Positions 36,564-45,752 are shown, counted from the first letter of the stretch. The stretch is 64,000 nt of DNA from Lolliginicoccus suaedae (GCF_008312885.1 NZ_VSSO01000003.1:310001-374000); one strand, 5' to 3'. Notes: a model not told the origin generated them from the sequence alone. Numbers and translations are program-made.

Positions 36564-37202
36564 GTGCCCCCGAACGACCTCTCCCCCAGCCTGCTCGACA
36601 AGGCGGCACGCTGCTGCACCCTCCCGCCCCGCCAGCTGCATCGGGCACGGCAAGCCACAGCCCTCTTGCTCCTCGTGCTCGCCGTAATCGTGTTCCTCCA
36701 GCGTGGTCCCGACCACACCCTGGCAACGATCGCTCTGCGCGGCATCTCAGCGGGCGAGGAGTTCACCAGCGCCAACGTGGCCCTGCGTGCCGTGGATGCG
36801 ACCAGCCTGGCGGCATCATCGCTCGTCACGCCGGACGAGGCTTTCGACTCCCGGGCCGCCACCCCGATCCGAGCGGGCGAGATCATCACCGACGCACGGT
36901 TGCTGACACCGCGGATCGTCGACGAGACCAGCCACGCGACCGGCGCCCGCGCGGTTCCCGTGCGCCTCTCCGACCCTGCCGTGACGAGTCTCCTCCAGCC
37001 CGGGGACCGGGTCGATGTCGTAGCGGTGCCGCCCGGATCAACGCAGCCCGCGAGCGTGCTCGCCACGGATGCCGCGGTCCTGTTCACCAGCAGCGCCGGT
37101 GACGCGGGCGGAGCGCTCGCCGTGCTCGCCCTCGGCCCCACCGATGCCGTGGCCGTGGCCGCTCATGCCGCGCAGGGAATCGTGACCGTGACACTCCGGT
37201 AG
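36564..37202 (+). CDS. SAF domain (CpaB/RcpC-like) membrane-anchored protein
   Basis: GTG 36564 with AGGAG five bases upstream gives 212 aa. A longer frame from an ATG at 36531 is possible. A membrane helix (ATALLLLVLAVIVFL) anchors a periplasmic/extracytoplasmic SAF domain (ALRGISAGEEFTSANVALRA, then ATPIRAGEIITDARLLTPRI). A beta domain of CpaB type follows, with LLQPGDRVDVVAVPPG. CpaB proteins belong to tight-adherence pilus systems, but no pilus genes are nearby. The family is common as a lone gene in actinobacteria and its role is unknown. Confidence 0.8.
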   Translation: MPPNDLSPSLLDKAARCCTLPPRQLHRARQATALLLLVLAVIVFLQRGPDHTLATIALRGISAGEEFTSANVALRAVDATSLAASSLVTPDEAFDSRAATPIRAGEIITDARLLTPRIVDETSHATGARAVPVRLSDPAVTSLLQPGDRVDVVAVPPGSTQPASVLATDAAVLFTSSAGDAGGALAVLALGPTDAVAVAAHAAQGIVTVTLR

Positions 37203-37300
37203 GCACGAGCCGATCAAGAGGCTCACCGCCAGCATCCGGCACTAGGATTCTTTCCAGCCGAGAACTTTCCGGCACCTCACTGCACACACTTGGAGTCCCC

Positions 37301-37705
37301 ATGCTTAAAGGTTTCCGCGATTTCCTGATGCGGGGCAACGTGCTCGACCTCGCTGTCGCGGTCGTGATCGGTACCGCGTTCACCGCTATCGTCACAGCAT
37401 TCACCGAGAACATCATCAATCCGCTCATCGCCGCCATCGGCGCGGACACCGATGTCAACGGGCTCGGGTTCTCCATCCGTCCGGGGATCGAGGCCACGTT
37501 CATCGACGTGGGCGCGGTGATCACCTCGGTCATCAACTTCGTCATCCTCGCCGCGGTCGTGTACTTCGTGCTGATCGTGCCGTTCACCCACGCCAAGAAG
37601 CGGCTCATCAAGGAGCAGGTCGCGGACGAGGAAGCGGGCATCACCGATATCCAGCTGCTCACCGAGATCCGCGACCTCCTGCAGGACCGGACCCCGCGAG
37701 CCTGA
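37301..37705 (+). CDS. mscL: Large-conductance mechanosensitive channel
   Basis: A 134-aa MscL. TM1 begins MRGNVLDLAVAVVIGTAFTA with the gate residues, TM2 is VITSVINFVILAAVVYFVLI, and the C-terminal helix ends LLTEIRDLLQD. It opens at high membrane tension to release osmolytes on hypo-osmotic shock. TTGGAG precedes the start. A strong hairpin follows the gene. Confidence 0.96.
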   Translation: MLKGFRDFLMRGNVLDLAVAVVIGTAFTAIVTAFTENIINPLIAAIGADTDVNGLGFSIRPGIEATFIDVGAVITSVINFVILAAVVYFVLIVPFTHAKKRLIKEQVADEEAGITDIQLLTEIRDLLQDRTPRA

Positions 37706-37722
37706 CCACCCCGCCCACAGCA

Positions 37723-37761
37723 CAGGCCCCGCCCTCCGAAACACATGGAGGACGGGGCCTG
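37723..37761. terminator. Terminator between convergent mscL and the small gene after moaB
   Basis: 15-bp stem with one mismatch (37723-37737 with 37747-37761, AGGCCCCGCCCTCC arm) just after mscL and 50 bases before the convergent small gene's stop; can serve both directions. Confidence 0.8.
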
Positions 37762-37812
37762 ATTGCTAGTGGCCTGCACTGGTGAGCGAACGCGCCAGCT
37801 CAGTGACCCAGC

Positions 37813-37980
37813 TCAATGATGCGGCGGCTTGTTCTCCCGCAACCACTGCTCGAGCTGCGAGTCGTCCGCCCCGGATGGCGTGCCGGTCGAGGCCCGCTCC
37901 TCGGGGAGTACATCACCGAACACCGCATCGAGCCGGGCGCGCCGCCGCGCACGCTCGCGCGGATCCTCGGGCTCGGTCAC
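37813..37980 (-). CDS. Small conserved-looking 55-aa protein downstream of moaB
   Basis: A 55-aa frame starting with GTG 37980, which overlaps the moaB stop (GTGA). It reads M-T-E-P-E-D-P, an Arg-rich helix, then LDAVFGDVLPEERAS and ends QWLRENKPPHH before the stop at 37813. The VFGDVLPE and WLR-x-N-x-PPHH pieces recall a short protein that follows moaB in related actinobacteria, from memory. The 4-nt overlap, the intact frame and the position between the moaB stop and the bidirectional terminator support a real gene. Its function is unknown; it may partner MoaB or PepD. Confidence 0.7.
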   Translation of the reverse strand: MTEPEDPRERARRRARLDAVFGDVLPEERASTGTPSGADDSQLEQWLRENKPPHH

Positions 37981-38483
37981 CGGTACGCGACCTCGCTGTC
38001 GAAATCCGACTGCTCGGCAAGCACATGCGTCACCAGCGGCCCGATCGTGGCCATCGAATCACGCACCGCTGCCCGCGAGGACGCGAAGTTGACCACCACG
38101 GTGCTGCCCGAGACCCCGGCCCGGCCCCGCGACAGGGCCGCATCCTGCACGCCATCCGCTCGCCCCGAGGCCCGCAACGCCTCAGCGATGCCGGGAATCT
38201 CCCGGTCCAGGACCCCAGCGGTCGCCTCGGGAGTGACATCCCGCGCGGTGCTGCCCGTGCCACCGATCGAGATGACCAGGTCGATCCCGCCGATAACCGC
38301 TGTATTGAGCGCGTTGCGGATCTGCACCTCATCGGGCTGCACCGCGACGATCGCGTCGACATGGAACCCGTTCTCCGTGAGCAGCTCCCGCACCAGCGGA
38401 CCGATCGATTCAGGGGGCTCGCCCGATGTGTGCCCGTCATCAACAATGACCACGAGCGCCCGGCCCTGCGGCGATGTCTGCAT
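37977..38483 (-). CDS. moaB: MoaB/MogA-type molybdopterin biosynthesis protein
   Basis: ATG 38483 with AAGAGG seven bases upstream gives 168 aa. A longer version from ATG 38573 would overlap the pepD stop (ATGA) but adds 30 atypical residues. The MoCF-binding fold is intact: VVIVDDG, LISIGGTGSTARDVTPEAT as its core (GGTG-x4-DVTPEA) and GSTVVVNFASSRAA. MoaB/MogA adenylylates molybdopterin. The order mprB-pepD-moaB matches Rv0982-Rv0984. Confidence 0.88.
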   Translation of the reverse strand: MQTSPQGRALVVIVDDGHTSGEPPESIGPLVRELLTENGFHVDAIVAVQPDEVQIRNALNTAVIGGIDLVISIGGTGSTARDVTPEATAGVLDREIPGIAEALRASGRADGVQDAALSRGRAGVSGSTVVVNFASSRAAVRDSMATIGPLVTHVLAEQSDFDSEVAYR

Positions 38484-38569
38484 CTCCATACCTCTTACCG
38501 TAATGCCCGCGACCACCGCCACGGAACGGGAATCGTCGACAGTGTCACCCACAGTCGTGTTGCGCACCG

Positions 38570-39889
38570 TCATCCTTCCCGCAGCTCGACCTGAGCGCGC
38601 TGCAACGCGCCGCCCCCGGGCGGAATCCACGAGATCTCCACGACATCGCCCGGCACCTGCGACCGAACCGCCGCGATCAGGGCCGTCGCGGTCGCGATGG
38701 GCCGATCATCCAGGCCTACGACAACTGCTCCCGGCGGGATGCCCGCCTGCTCGGCCGCGCCATCCGGAACGACCTCGGTGACCAGCGCGCCCCGCTCCGG
38801 GTCGCGCATGTCCACCAGCACGCCGAGGGTCGCCTTGCGCACCTCGCCGGTAGCGAGCAGTTCCTCGGCGACCCGCTTGGCCTGGTCGATGGGGATGGAG
38901 AAGCCCAGTCCGATCGATCCGCCCTGGCCCATGCCCGCGCGGCCCAGCGTCGCGATCGCCGTGTTCACGCCCACGAGCTCACCATTGAGGTTCACCAGGG
39001 CACCACCCGAGTTGCCCGGGTTGATCGCGGCGTCGGTCTGGATGGCGTCGATCACCGACGTCTCCTCCGCGGTCTCGCCGCCCGCGTACACCGGGCGGTT
39101 GAGGGCGCTGACGATTCCAGTGGTCACGGTGGAGGACAAGCCGAGCGGCGAGCCTATCGCCACGACGGGCTGCCCCACGCTCAGCGCGCTCGAGCTGCCG
39201 ATCTCGACCGGAGTGAGATCGGTGCGGCCCTCGACCTGCACGACGGCGATATCGAATTGGGCATCCCCGGCGATGACCCGCCCCTGGGCGGCCGATCCAT
39301 CATTGAAGGCGACCTCGACGCTGCCATCCGAGCCTGCCACGACGTGATTGTTGGTCAGGATCACGCCGTCGCTGCTGAGGATCACGCCGGAGCCGCTGCC
39401 CGAGGATGCGGCGGTATCCACATCGATCTTGACCACCGAGGGAAGCACGCGCTCCGCGGCCCACTGGACCGAGCCTCGCGGTGCTTCCTCCTCCGGGTCC
39501 GAGACGGATGGTAGCTGGCCGCTGAACTGTGTTGGTTGCGCGCTGGTCCCGTCGCGGCCGGCGATCCCCGCGCCCACCAGGCCGCCAACGAGTCCGCTGG
39601 CGAGGGCCAGCACGAGCGCTCCGACGAGGAACCACGGTGCTCGCGACCGGGGCCGCTGCTCGGCGCCGGACTGCGGGGATCCTGGCTGGGGGTTGCCAGG
39701 CACGGGCGGACCAGCTTGTGGATAGCCCGGCGGCGGCACAGTGGCACCCGGCGGCGGGCCGCCCTGGCCACCCGGCGGTGGCTCCATGCCCATCGCTGGA
39801 TAGTTCCGTGGCGGGTTTCCCAGTCCGTGCCGGGGATCGCGGCCGGATGGATCGCTCCCTGGCGGGGTGCCATCAGCTCCGTAGGTCAT
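38570..39889 (-). CDS. pepD: PepD, membrane-anchored HtrA-like serine protease
   Basis: A 439-aa protein. Pro/Gly-rich cytoplasmic N-terminus (1-80), one membrane helix (86-110), a trypsin-like domain with catalytic H182 (TNNHVV), D213 (DIAVV) and S294 (GNSGG), and a C-terminal PDZ domain (about 345-435). It degrades or refolds damaged envelope proteins. GAGGAG lies eight bases before ATG 39889. In mycobacteria pepD is controlled by MprA and feeds back on stress signalling; the gene follows mprAB here with a 129-base gap holding a candidate operator. Confidence 0.95.
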   Translation of the reverse strand: MTYGADGTPPGSDPSGRDPRHGLGNPPRNYPAMGMEPPPGGQGGPPPGATVPPPGYPQAGPPVPGNPQPGSPQSGAEQRPRSRAPWFLVGALVLALASGLVGGLVGAGIAGRDGTSAQPTQFSGQLPSVSDPEEEAPRGSVQWAAERVLPSVVKIDVDTAASSGSGSGVILSSDGVILTNNHVVAGSDGSVEVAFNDGSAAQGRVIAGDAQFDIAVVQVEGRTDLTPVEIGSSSALSVGQPVVAIGSPLGLSSTVTTGIVSALNRPVYAGGETAEETSVIDAIQTDAAINPGNSGGALVNLNGELVGVNTAIATLGRAGMGQGGSIGLGFSIPIDQAKRVAEELLATGEVRKATLGVLVDMRDPERGALVTEVVPDGAAEQAGIPPGAVVVGLDDRPIATATALIAAVRSQVPGDVVEISWIPPGGGALQRAQVELREG

Positions 39890-39970
39890 GACATCAGCTC
39901 CTCATGTTCCAGTCGACCACCTCGGGGGCGTGGCCGGTCGGATCCTCTCTCCACACGGTGCATCGGCGCT

Positions 39971-39987
39971 CTGAGAGCTTCCTGAGA
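39971..39987. promoter_or_regulatory. Candidate MprA binding site upstream of pepD
   Basis: Direct repeat CTGAGA-N5-CTGAGA (TCTCAG on the pepD strand), start-to-start distance 11 bases, one helical turn. OmpR-family regulators bind such repeats, and MprA is known to bind direct repeats upstream of pepD. About 85 bases before the pepD start. Confidence 0.5.
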
Positions 39988-40018
39988 CTGGACCGATAAT
40001 TGTGCCACGAGAGCAACA

Positions 40019-41410
40019 TCACTGGCCGACCGGTTCGCCGGGGATGCTCAGCGTCACTCGTGCACCGCCGCCTTCGGCATCGTCGATGGTGACCTTCCCG
40101 CCGTGGCGGTGGACCACGTGGTAGACGATCGCGAGCCCGAGGCCCGAGCCTGGCATGGATCGTGACGCGTCGGAGCGGTAGAAGCGCTCGAACACCAATG
40201 CCCTCTCCTCCAGCGGGATTCCTGGACCCTCGTCCTCGATGGTCACGTCCACGTTCCGCCCGCGCCCTGGCTGCATCCGTAGCGAGATCCGGCCCTCCGG
40301 AGGACTCCACTTCGCCGCGTTGTCCAGGACGTTGAGCAACGCTCGGGTCAGCCCGCCGGCATCGCCCCACACCCACCAGCCGAGGGTGGATGCCTCGATG
40401 TCCACGTCGGTGCGGCGCCGGCGCACGCGCTCGATGGCCCGGTCGGCGATCTCCGCGAGATCCACCCGTTCCATTCCGGGCTCGGTCGAGTCCTCCCGCG
40501 CGAGGTCCACGAGATCGCCGACCAGTGTGGACAGTTCCTCGATCTGGGCGAGCACATCCTCCTGCAGGCCCTCCATGTCCTCGGGGTCCAGCGCGGGTGC
40601 TCCCTGCCTGCTCGCTGCGATCAGCAGCTCGGTGTTGGTGCGCAGCGAGGTCAGCGGGGTGCGCAGCTCGTGCCCGGCGTCGGCGACCAGCCGGGCCTGC
40701 CGCTCGCGGGATTCGCGCAGGGCGAGCAGCATCGAGTTGAATGCCTCGGTCAACCGGGCCAGCTCGTCATCACCGGTGACGGGGATGGGCGTGAGATCGT
40801 CGGTGCGCGCCACGCGCTGGGCCGCCGCCGTCAGCCTCGCTACCGGGCGCAGTCCGGTCCGCCCCACGCCGGTGCCGGCGACAATGGCGAGGATCACTCC
40901 GCACCCACCGACGATCAGCAGCACGAGGGCGAGCCGGTCGAGGACCTCCTGGGTGGGGGCGAGGTCCTGGGCGAGGACGAGGGTGGCACCCTGGTTGGAG
41001 CGCTGCGCGATGACGCGCCGGTTGCCGATGGTGCGCAGCGACGATTCCTGCTCGCCGCGGATCACCGCGAACTCAGGCTCGCCGAGCTCGATCAGTGGCG
41101 ACATGGGCGCAGCGGTGTTATCGGGATAGATCAGGGTGCCCGAGAGGGTGTCGGAGAACAGCGACGCCGCGGTAACCGCATCGCTGCCGAACCGCTCGGG
41201 CAGGTGCGAGGCGACGATCAGATCGACACGCTTGCGCAACTGGTCATCCACATCGCTGTAGAGCGCGCGGGCAACCACGCTGAACGCCGCGCCCGCCATC
41301 AGCGCCACCGCGATGGTCACCACGAACGCGGCGAGCAGGGTGACGCGGGTGCGCAGGGACATCGTGCGGCCGATACGTCTCGAGGGGTGCAGCCACCCCT
41401 CTGTCCTCAC
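40019..41410 (-). CDS. mprB: MprB, envelope-stress sensor histidine kinase
   Basis: A 463-aa kinase: N-terminal membrane helix ([18 protein letters not shown]), extracytoplasmic sensor domain to about residue 160, second helix ([20 protein letters not shown]), HAMP, HisKA with phospho-His in [14 protein letters not shown], and HATPase with [18 protein letters not shown] and [13 protein letters not shown]. The GTG at 41410 overlaps the mprA stop (GTGA); ATG 41362 is an alternative start. MprB senses envelope damage and phosphorylates MprA; it interacts with DnaK in mycobacteria. Confidence 0.93.
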   Translation of the reverse strand: MRTEGWLHPSRRIGRTMSLRTRVTLLAAFVVTIAVALMAGAAFSVVARALYSDVDDQLRKRVDLIVASHLPERFGSDAVTAASLFSDTLSGTLIYPDNTAAPMSPLIELGEPEFAVIRGEQESSLRTIGNRRVIAQRSNQGATLVLAQDLAPTQEVLDRLALVLLIVGGCGVILAIVAGTGVGRTGLRPVARLTAAAQRVARTDDLTPIPVTGDDELARLTEAFNSMLLALRESRERQARLVADAGHELRTPLTSLRTNTELLIAASRQGAPALDPEDMEGLQEDVLAQIEELSTLVGDLVDLAREDSTEPGMERVDLAEIADRAIERVRRRRTDVDIEASTLGWWVWGDAGGLTRALLNVLDNAAKWSPPEGRISLRMQPGRGRNVDVTIEDEGPGIPLEERALVFERFYRSDASRSMPGSGLGLAIVYHVVHRHGGKVTIDDAEGGGARVTLSIPGEPVGQ

Positions 41411-42105
41411 GGGGGCGTCTCCCGCAGCACGTAGCCCACGCCACGGACCGTGTGGATGATCCGCGGCTCCCCTTCCGACTCGGTCTTGCGGCGGAGATAG
41501 CCGATATACACCTCGAGGGCGTTCCCGCTCGTCGGGAAGTCATAGCCCCACACCTCCTCGAGGATGCGGGCGCGGGTCAGGACGCGCCGGGGGTTGGCCA
41601 TCAGCATCTCGAGCAGCGAGAACTCGGTGCGGGTGAGGCTGATCTGCCGCTCATCGCGGGTGACCTCCCGGGTGACCGGGTCCATGGTGAGCCCCGCGAA
41701 CTCCATCGCCTCGCCAGCACCATCATCGGCGTCCGCCGCGCCGCGGCGCCGCAGCAGCGCACGGAGCCTCGCGAGCAGTTCCTCGAGCGCGAACGGCTTC
41801 GGCAGGTAGTCGTCGGCCCCCGCATCGAGGCCCATCACGCGCTCGGACACCGAATCACGCGCGGTGAGCACCAGGATGGGGCGATCGTCGCCCTGGCTTC
41901 GCAGCCGACGGCACACCTCGAGGCCGTCGAGCCGGGGCATCATCACATCGAGCACGATCGCGTCCGGAGCAGTCGCTGAGACTTGCTCGAGCGCATCGAC
42001 GCCGTCGACGGCGAGGTCCACCGTGTAGCCGTTGAAGGAGAGCGACCGCCGCAGCGACTCCCGCACCGCCCGATCATCATCGACAACGAGTATCCGCATG
42101 CCCAC
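41407..42105 (-). CDS. mprA: MprA, OmpR-family response regulator
   Basis: A 232-aa regulator. Receiver domain with D10/D11, phospho-acceptor D53 ([11 protein letters not shown]) and K103-region ([13 protein letters not shown]), followed by a winged helix of OmpR/PhoB type ([20 protein letters not shown], then [10 protein letters not shown]). Forms an operon with mprB and controls pepD and stress sigma factors in mycobacteria. The next gene upstream belongs to a separate unit. Confidence 0.95.
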   Translation of the reverse strand: MGMRILVVDDDRAVRESLRRSLSFNGYTVDLAVDGVDALEQVSATAPDAIVLDVMMPRLDGLEVCRRLRSQGDDRPILVLTARDSVSERVMGLDAGADDYLPKPFALEELLARLRALLRRRGAADADDGAGEAMEFAGLTMDPVTREVTRDERQISLTRTEFSLLEMLMANPRRVLTRARILEEVWGYDFPTSGNALEVYIGYLRRKTESEGEPRIIHTVRGVGYVLRETPP

Positions 42106-42163
42106 TAGTGTGTACTGCCCACCTGAACAATGTGTAAGAGTGGCCGCACTGTCTCGGGCGCTC

Positions 42164-42790
42164 CTAGCCCGGCGCCTCCGGGGCGCGCGGGGCAGCGGGA
42201 AGGTTCCAGCCCCAGCGCAGCGCGGCGAGCCGCAGCCCGGCAGCGAGCACCACGCCCGCCGCGAGCGCGGGGGTGCCGGGGATGGTCAGCCAATCGGCCG
42301 CGACGATCAGTGCGGCGCCGAGCAGCGCGGGCACGGCGTACAGATCGCGGTGCAGCAGCAGGGGCATCTCGTTGACCAGCACGTCGCGGATCACCCCGCC
42401 GCCGATGGCGGTCGCGGTCCCCACCACGATCGCGGCGAGCGGTCCGGCTCCTGCCTCCAGCGCGATGGCCGCGCCGCCGGTCGCGAACACCCCGACCCCC
42501 ACGGCGTCGAGCAGCAGGACGCCCGCGCGCAGGCGTTGCAGCTCGGGATGGAGCAGCAGCCCCAGCATGCTCGCGGACAGTGCCGTCGCGAACGCCGGCC
42601 AGGTCTGCAGCGAGGACGGCGGATGAATGCCCAGGAGCACATCGCGGATGATGCCGCCACCGATGCCCGTGGTCACGCCTACCAGGCAGATGCCGAACAC
42701 ATCGAGCCGCTTGGCGACGCCGACGAGCGCACCGGATGCCGCGAACGCAGCGATGCCGGAGAGATCCAGGATGGTCAGCAGCACAAGCAC
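42164..42790 (-). CDS. UPF0126/TRIC-type cation channel family membrane protein
   Basis: A 208-aa protein of about seven membrane helices with two internal repeats, each carrying GGGIIRDVL or GGGVIRDVL. This is the signature of the bacterial TRIC-like (YadS/YicG) family, proposed monovalent cation channels. Located downstream of the rpmF terminator and before mprA on the same strand. Physiological role unknown. Confidence 0.9.
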   Translation of the reverse strand: MLVLLTILDLSGIAAFAASGALVGVAKRLDVFGICLVGVTTGIGGGIIRDVLLGIHPPSSLQTWPAFATALSASMLGLLLHPELQRLRAGVLLLDAVGVGVFATGGAAIALEAGAGPLAAIVVGTATAIGGGVIRDVLVNEMPLLLHRDLYAVPALLGAALIVAADWLTIPGTPALAAGVVLAAGLRLAALRWGWNLPAAPRAPEAPG

Positions 42791-42793
42791 AGC

Positions 42794-42828
42794 GTAGGGC
42801 CCGCGCAGCGATGCTGCGCGGGCCCTAC
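42794..42828. terminator. Strong hairpin between rpmF and the TRIC gene
   Basis: Perfect 16-bp stem (42794-42809 with 42813-42828, GTAGGGCCCGCGCAGC) around a 3-base loop. It ends the mrf-rpmE2-rpmF unit. There is no T-run, so Rho or the stem alone must act. Confidence 0.75.
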
Positions 42829-42859
42829 ACCGAAGCTTCTAGCCCGAGATGGCTCTTGG

Positions 42860-43033
42860 TCAGAGCTTGTCGGGGTCGATCAGTCCGCGACGGACGGCGT
42901 TGACGATGCGGCTCGGCACCCGGGTCGCCACGCCACCCACGGTCACGGGCACCAGGTCGACCGCAGTGGCCTTCCACTGCGAGCGGCGGTGGTGGGTCCG
43001 CGCGCGCGACTTCCTACGCTTGGGTACTGCCAT
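42860..43033 (-). CDS. rpmF: 50S ribosomal protein L32
   Basis: ATG 43033 with AGAGGAG upstream gives 57 aa beginning [20 protein letters not shown]. The usual zinc cysteines of L32 are absent, as in mycobacterial L32. It overlaps the end of rpmE2 by 20 bases and is the last gene of the mrf-rpmE2-rpmF unit. Mycobacteria also have rpmF beside mprA. Confidence 0.94.
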   Translation of the reverse strand: MAVPKRRKSRARTHHRRSQWKATAVDLVPVTVGGVATRVPSRIVNAVRRGLIDPDKL

Positions 43034-43334
43034 TGCTATCAAGCTCCTCTCGTTTGCCGCCCGCGTTCCTGCGAGCGCCCGCGGGTCGGGCACGGTTGCC
43101 ATAACGCTGACGGAACTTCTCTACCCGGCCGGCCGTGTCGAGGATACGCTGCGCTCCCGTCCAGAACGGGTGCGACTCGGCGGTCACATCGACGACGATG
43201 AGCGGATACTCGTTTCCGTCTTGCCAGCTCACTGTCCGCTCACTCGTAGCGGTGGACCGCGTGAGGAACATGGATCCGGTGTTGGCGTCCTGGAAGACAA
43301 CCGGATGATACTCAGGATGAATGGCTGGTTGCAC
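43014..43334 (-). CDS. rpmE2: 50S ribosomal protein L31 type B (zinc-free)
   Basis: A 106-aa L31[32 protein letters not shown] and [21 protein letters not shown] are diagnostic. It lacks the CxxC zinc motif of type A L31. A 25-residue Arg/Gly-rich tail extends beyond the usual end. GTG 43334 overlaps the mrf stop (TAGTG) and has AAGGAG upstream. Type B L31 replaces the zinc protein during zinc shortage. Confidence 0.93.
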   Translation of the reverse strand: MQPAIHPEYHPVVFQDANTGSMFLTRSTATSERTVSWQDGNEYPLIVVDVTAESHPFWTGAQRILDTAGRVEKFRQRYGNRARPAGARRNAGGKREELDSNGSTQA

Positions 43335-44620
43335 TAGTCTCCTTCTTTCCTTGTGTCGATGTCAATTGCGCCCATGTGGGCGCCGGTTCCCGGGAAATCA
43401 GCACAGGGGTCCTCGTGCCATTCTCCGAAGGGGTCTTCCCACGTTCGCCACAGCTCGTGGCCCGCGGCGAGCTCGGGATCGGTGAGCAGCGCGTCCTCGA
43501 GCGCGCCTCGGATGCGCTCGGGATGGCCGTCATGGACGAGCAGGACCAGCGCGGTATGGCGGTCGCCGTGCCCGGGATTCCATCGCGCTGCTGCCATCGC
43601 CGTGCGCTCGGGCGGCTGGGCGTCGTGCTCGTCGGCGCTCATCGCGGAGAGCCATCGGTCCGCGGCACTGATCGTCAGCCCTCCCCCGGCCGCGTCGAGC
43701 CAGAGCACCGCGTCTGGAGCTGTGGCGAGCCACACGCGGCCGCGCGCGTGGATGGTGCCGTCGAGGATGAGGTCGAGCGCCTCGTGGAGCCGCTGGGGGT
43801 GGAATGGCCGCGCGGCATCGAACTCGAGCCACCCGATGCCGTGGTCGGCCTCGAGCGGTGGCCGCGACGCCAGCAAGGGGTCGTGGATTCCAGGGAAGGC
43901 CGGGCTGGTCGCGTCCGCGGGGAGGAGGGCGAGCAGGTCGCGGGGGTCCGGGAGGAGGTCGCTGCCCTGCCAGGCTATGGGGATGCCGGGGGCAATCCGG
44001 TCCAGCACGGCGGCGAGCCGCGGATCATGGTCCAGCGCGGGATCGCCCTGGCTGTCCCGCAGAGCGATGATCCCATCGGCGGCGCGCGCCCAGTTGGTCA
44101 CGGTGCTGGCGACCGAGCGCTCGTGCGAGGAACCGTCGATGCCGCGCTCGGCGAGGGTCTCGGCGCTCGTGGCGTCCGCGAACCAGGTCGAGGTGCCGAG
44201 GACGCTGAGCACCGCCTGGATCCGGACATCGTCGAGGAGCGGGCCGTCGCGATGGCCGAGCATCCCCGTGATGGCCGAGGTGCTGATGACCTGGCGCAGG
44301 TCCTCGATGTCGAGGAGTGGGGGGACGAGGAGTATTATCCGACCTACACGGCTCCGGCTAGCCAGCCGACGCAGCAGGGGCAGGACATCCTCGCGGATCG
44401 CGTCGGATGCCTGGCCCGGAGCAGCCGCCAGCAAGGTTGTTCGCGTGCGGTGCCTGACACCATCAGTGGTGGTCAATGCCCTGCAGACGACGCCCGTTTT
44501 GACCTCGGCGAGGTCATAGTGGACGATTGAGGTACCCTCGCGTTGAAATGCGCGTGCAATGGGACTAGCATCTTCTTGCCATCCGCAGACCAGCACGACG
44601 GGTGTGCGCTGATCGGTCAC
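43334..44620 (-). CDS. mrf: Mrf homologue, CobW-like ribosome hibernation recruitment factor
   Basis: A 428-aa protein of the CobW-like family. The C-terminal half has [38 protein letters not shown] and [11 protein letters not shown]. These match mycobacterial Mrf, which recruits the hibernation factor Mpy to zinc-free ribosomes. The N-terminal P-loop is degenerate ([12 protein letters not shown] has no GKT/S). The CVSC-type motif expected before [11 protein letters not shown] is replaced by [11 protein letters not shown] 44620 has AAGGAG six bases upstream. Divergent from rpmB2 with Zur-box-like sites between, fitting zinc-starvation control. Confidence 0.85.
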   Translation of the reverse strand: MTDQRTPVVLVCGWQEDASPIARAFQREGTSIVHYDLAEVKTGVVCRALTTTDGVRHRTRTTLLAAAPGQASDAIREDVLPLLRRLASRSRVGRIILLVPPLLDIEDLRQVISTSAITGMLGHRDGPLLDDVRIQAVLSVLGTSTWFADATSAETLAERGIDGSSHERSVASTVTNWARAADGIIALRDSQGDPALDHDPRLAAVLDRIAPGIPIAWQGSDLLPDPRDLLALLPADATSPAFPGIHDPLLASRPPLEADHGIGWLEFDAARPFHPQRLHEALDLILDGTIHARGRVWLATAPDAVLWLDAAGGGLTISAADRWLSAMSADEHDAQPPERTAMAAARWNPGHGDRHTALVLLVHDGHPERIRGALEDALLTDPELAAGHELWRTWEDPFGEWHEDPCADFPGTGAHMGAIDIDTRKEGD

Positions 44621-44634
44621 TGGATGCTCCTTAT

Positions 44635-44649
44635 CGGTAATGGTTGTCA
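44635..44649. promoter_or_regulatory. Candidate Zur operator 1
   Basis: CGGTAATGGTTGTCA fits the 7-1-7 actinobacterial Zur box TGAAAATGATTTTCA at 10 of 15 positions, including the AATG and TCA cores. Located 15 bases upstream of the mrf start in the divergent gap. Confidence 0.55.
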
Positions 44650-44689
44650 GAATCCTTACCGGAAAGGTACCGTGTCCCGTCGGCTTTGT

Positions 44690-44704
44690 CGAAAATGAAC
44701 GTCA
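44690..44704. promoter_or_regulatory. Candidate Zur operator 2
   Basis: CGAAAATGAACGTCA matches the Zur box left half almost perfectly and its terminal TCA (11 of 15 positions). Located 20 bases before the rpmB2 start. Confidence 0.5.
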
Positions 44705-44724
44705 CTTACGAGAGGTCTGTAGCC

Positions 44725-44961
44725 ATGTCGGCGCACTGCCAAGTAACTGGGCGCAAGCCGGGCTTTGGGAAGTCCGTATCCCACTCGCACCAGCGCACCT
44801 CGCGTCGCTGGAACCCGAACATCCAGCGTCGCCGGTACTTCCTGCCCAGCGAAGGCCGGTACGTCACGCTCCAGGTTTCCACCAAGGGCATCAAGACCAT
44901 CGATCGGGATGGCATCGAGGCTGTTGTCGCCGCGATCCGTGCACGTGGCGACAAGGTCTAG
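44725..44961 (+). CDS. rpmB2: 50S ribosomal protein L28, zinc-independent paralogue
   Basis: ATG 44725 with GAGAGG upstream gives 78 aa: [20 protein letters not shown] then [16 protein letters not shown], typical of the zinc-starvation L28 copy in mycobacteria. Only one cysteine remains of the zinc site. First gene of the rpmB2-rpmG2-rpsN2-rpsR2 operon. Confidence 0.94.
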   Translation: MSAHCQVTGRKPGFGKSVSHSHQRTSRRWNPNIQRRRYFLPSEGRYVTLQVSTKGIKTIDRDGIEAVVAAIRARGDKV

Positions 44962-44996
44962 CACCACCCCGCTATCGAATCTAGGAAGGGAACACC

Positions 44997-45161
44997 ATGG
45001 CGCGAAATGACGTGCGCCCCATCATCAAGCTGAAGTCGACGGCTGGCACTGGCTTCACGTACGTGACCCGCAAGAACCGCCGCAACAACCCAGACCGCAT
45101 CGTGCTGCGCAAGTTCGACCCCGTCGTACGCAAGCACGTCGACTTCCGCGAGGAGCGCTGA
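44997..45161 (+). CDS. rpmG2: 50S ribosomal protein L33, zinc-free paralogue
   Basis: A 54-aa protein: [20 protein letters not shown], then [20 protein letters not shown]. No cysteines, so no zinc ribbon. It has AGGAAGG upstream and its stop overlaps the rpsN2 start (TGATG). Confidence 0.94.
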   Translation: MARNDVRPIIKLKSTAGTGFTYVTRKNRRNNPDRIVLRKFDPVVRKHVDFREER

Positions 45162-45466
45162 TGGCCAAGAAGTCCAAGATCGCCCGCAACGAGCAGCGCA
45201 AGGTCATCGTCGCCAAGTACGCGACGCGCCGCAACGAGCTCAAGCGGATCATCAGCAGCCCCGCGACCTCCGATGAGGATCGCATGGATGCTGTCGCCGA
45301 GCTGCAGCGCCAGCCCCGCAATGCCAGCCCGATCCGGGTGCGCAACCGCGACGCCGTTGATGGTCGCCCGCGCGCCTACTTCCGCAAGTTCGGACTCTCC
45401 CGAGTCCGCGTGCGCGAGATGGCACACCGCGGCGAGCTCCCCGGTGTCAGCAAGTCCAGCTGGTAA
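45161..45466 (+). CDS. rpsN2: 30S ribosomal protein S14, zinc-free long form
   Basis: A 101-aa S14 ([40 protein letters not shown]) without the CxxC-CxxC zinc site of short S14. The start is joined to rpmG2 by a one-base overlap. Zinc-free copies allow zinc to be spared under starvation. Confidence 0.95.
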   Translation: MAKKSKIARNEQRKVIVAKYATRRNELKRIISSPATSDEDRMDAVAELQRQPRNASPIRVRNRDAVDGRPRAYFRKFGLSRVRVREMAHRGELPGVSKSSW

Positions 45467-45494
45467 ACGACAAACGTTGAGGAACGAAGGGTAA

Positions 45495-45752
45495 ATGGGC
45501 AAGAAGAGCACCGCACCAGTAAAGAAGAAGGGCGGAGACCAGGGTCGCAAGACGAAGAAGAACCCGCTGATCTCAGCCGGTATCGAGCACGTTGACTACA
45601 AGGACGTCAACCTGCTTCGCACCTTCATCTCCGACCGTGGCAAGATCCGCTCACGCCGAGTGACGGGCTTGACGCCACAGCAGCAGCGCCAGGTTGCAAT
45701 CGCCGTGAAGAACGCGCGCGAGATGGCGCTTCTCCCCTTCTCCAGCCGCTAG
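45495..45752 (+). CDS. rpsR2: 30S ribosomal protein S18, zinc-free paralogue
   Basis: An 85-aa S18: [20 protein letters not shown], then [19 protein letters not shown]. No cysteines. Last gene of the operon, followed by a terminator. Confidence 0.95.
   Translation: MGKKSTAPVKKKGGDQGRKTKKNPLISAGIEHVDYKDVNLLRTFISDRGKIRSRRVTGLTPQQQRQVAIAVKNAREMALLPFSSR

Noticed and set aside
42164..42790. Possible second member of an MprAB operon
   Set aside because: Its sequence is clearly a TRIC-type channel and it lies upstream of mprA without coupling; only co-orientation links them.
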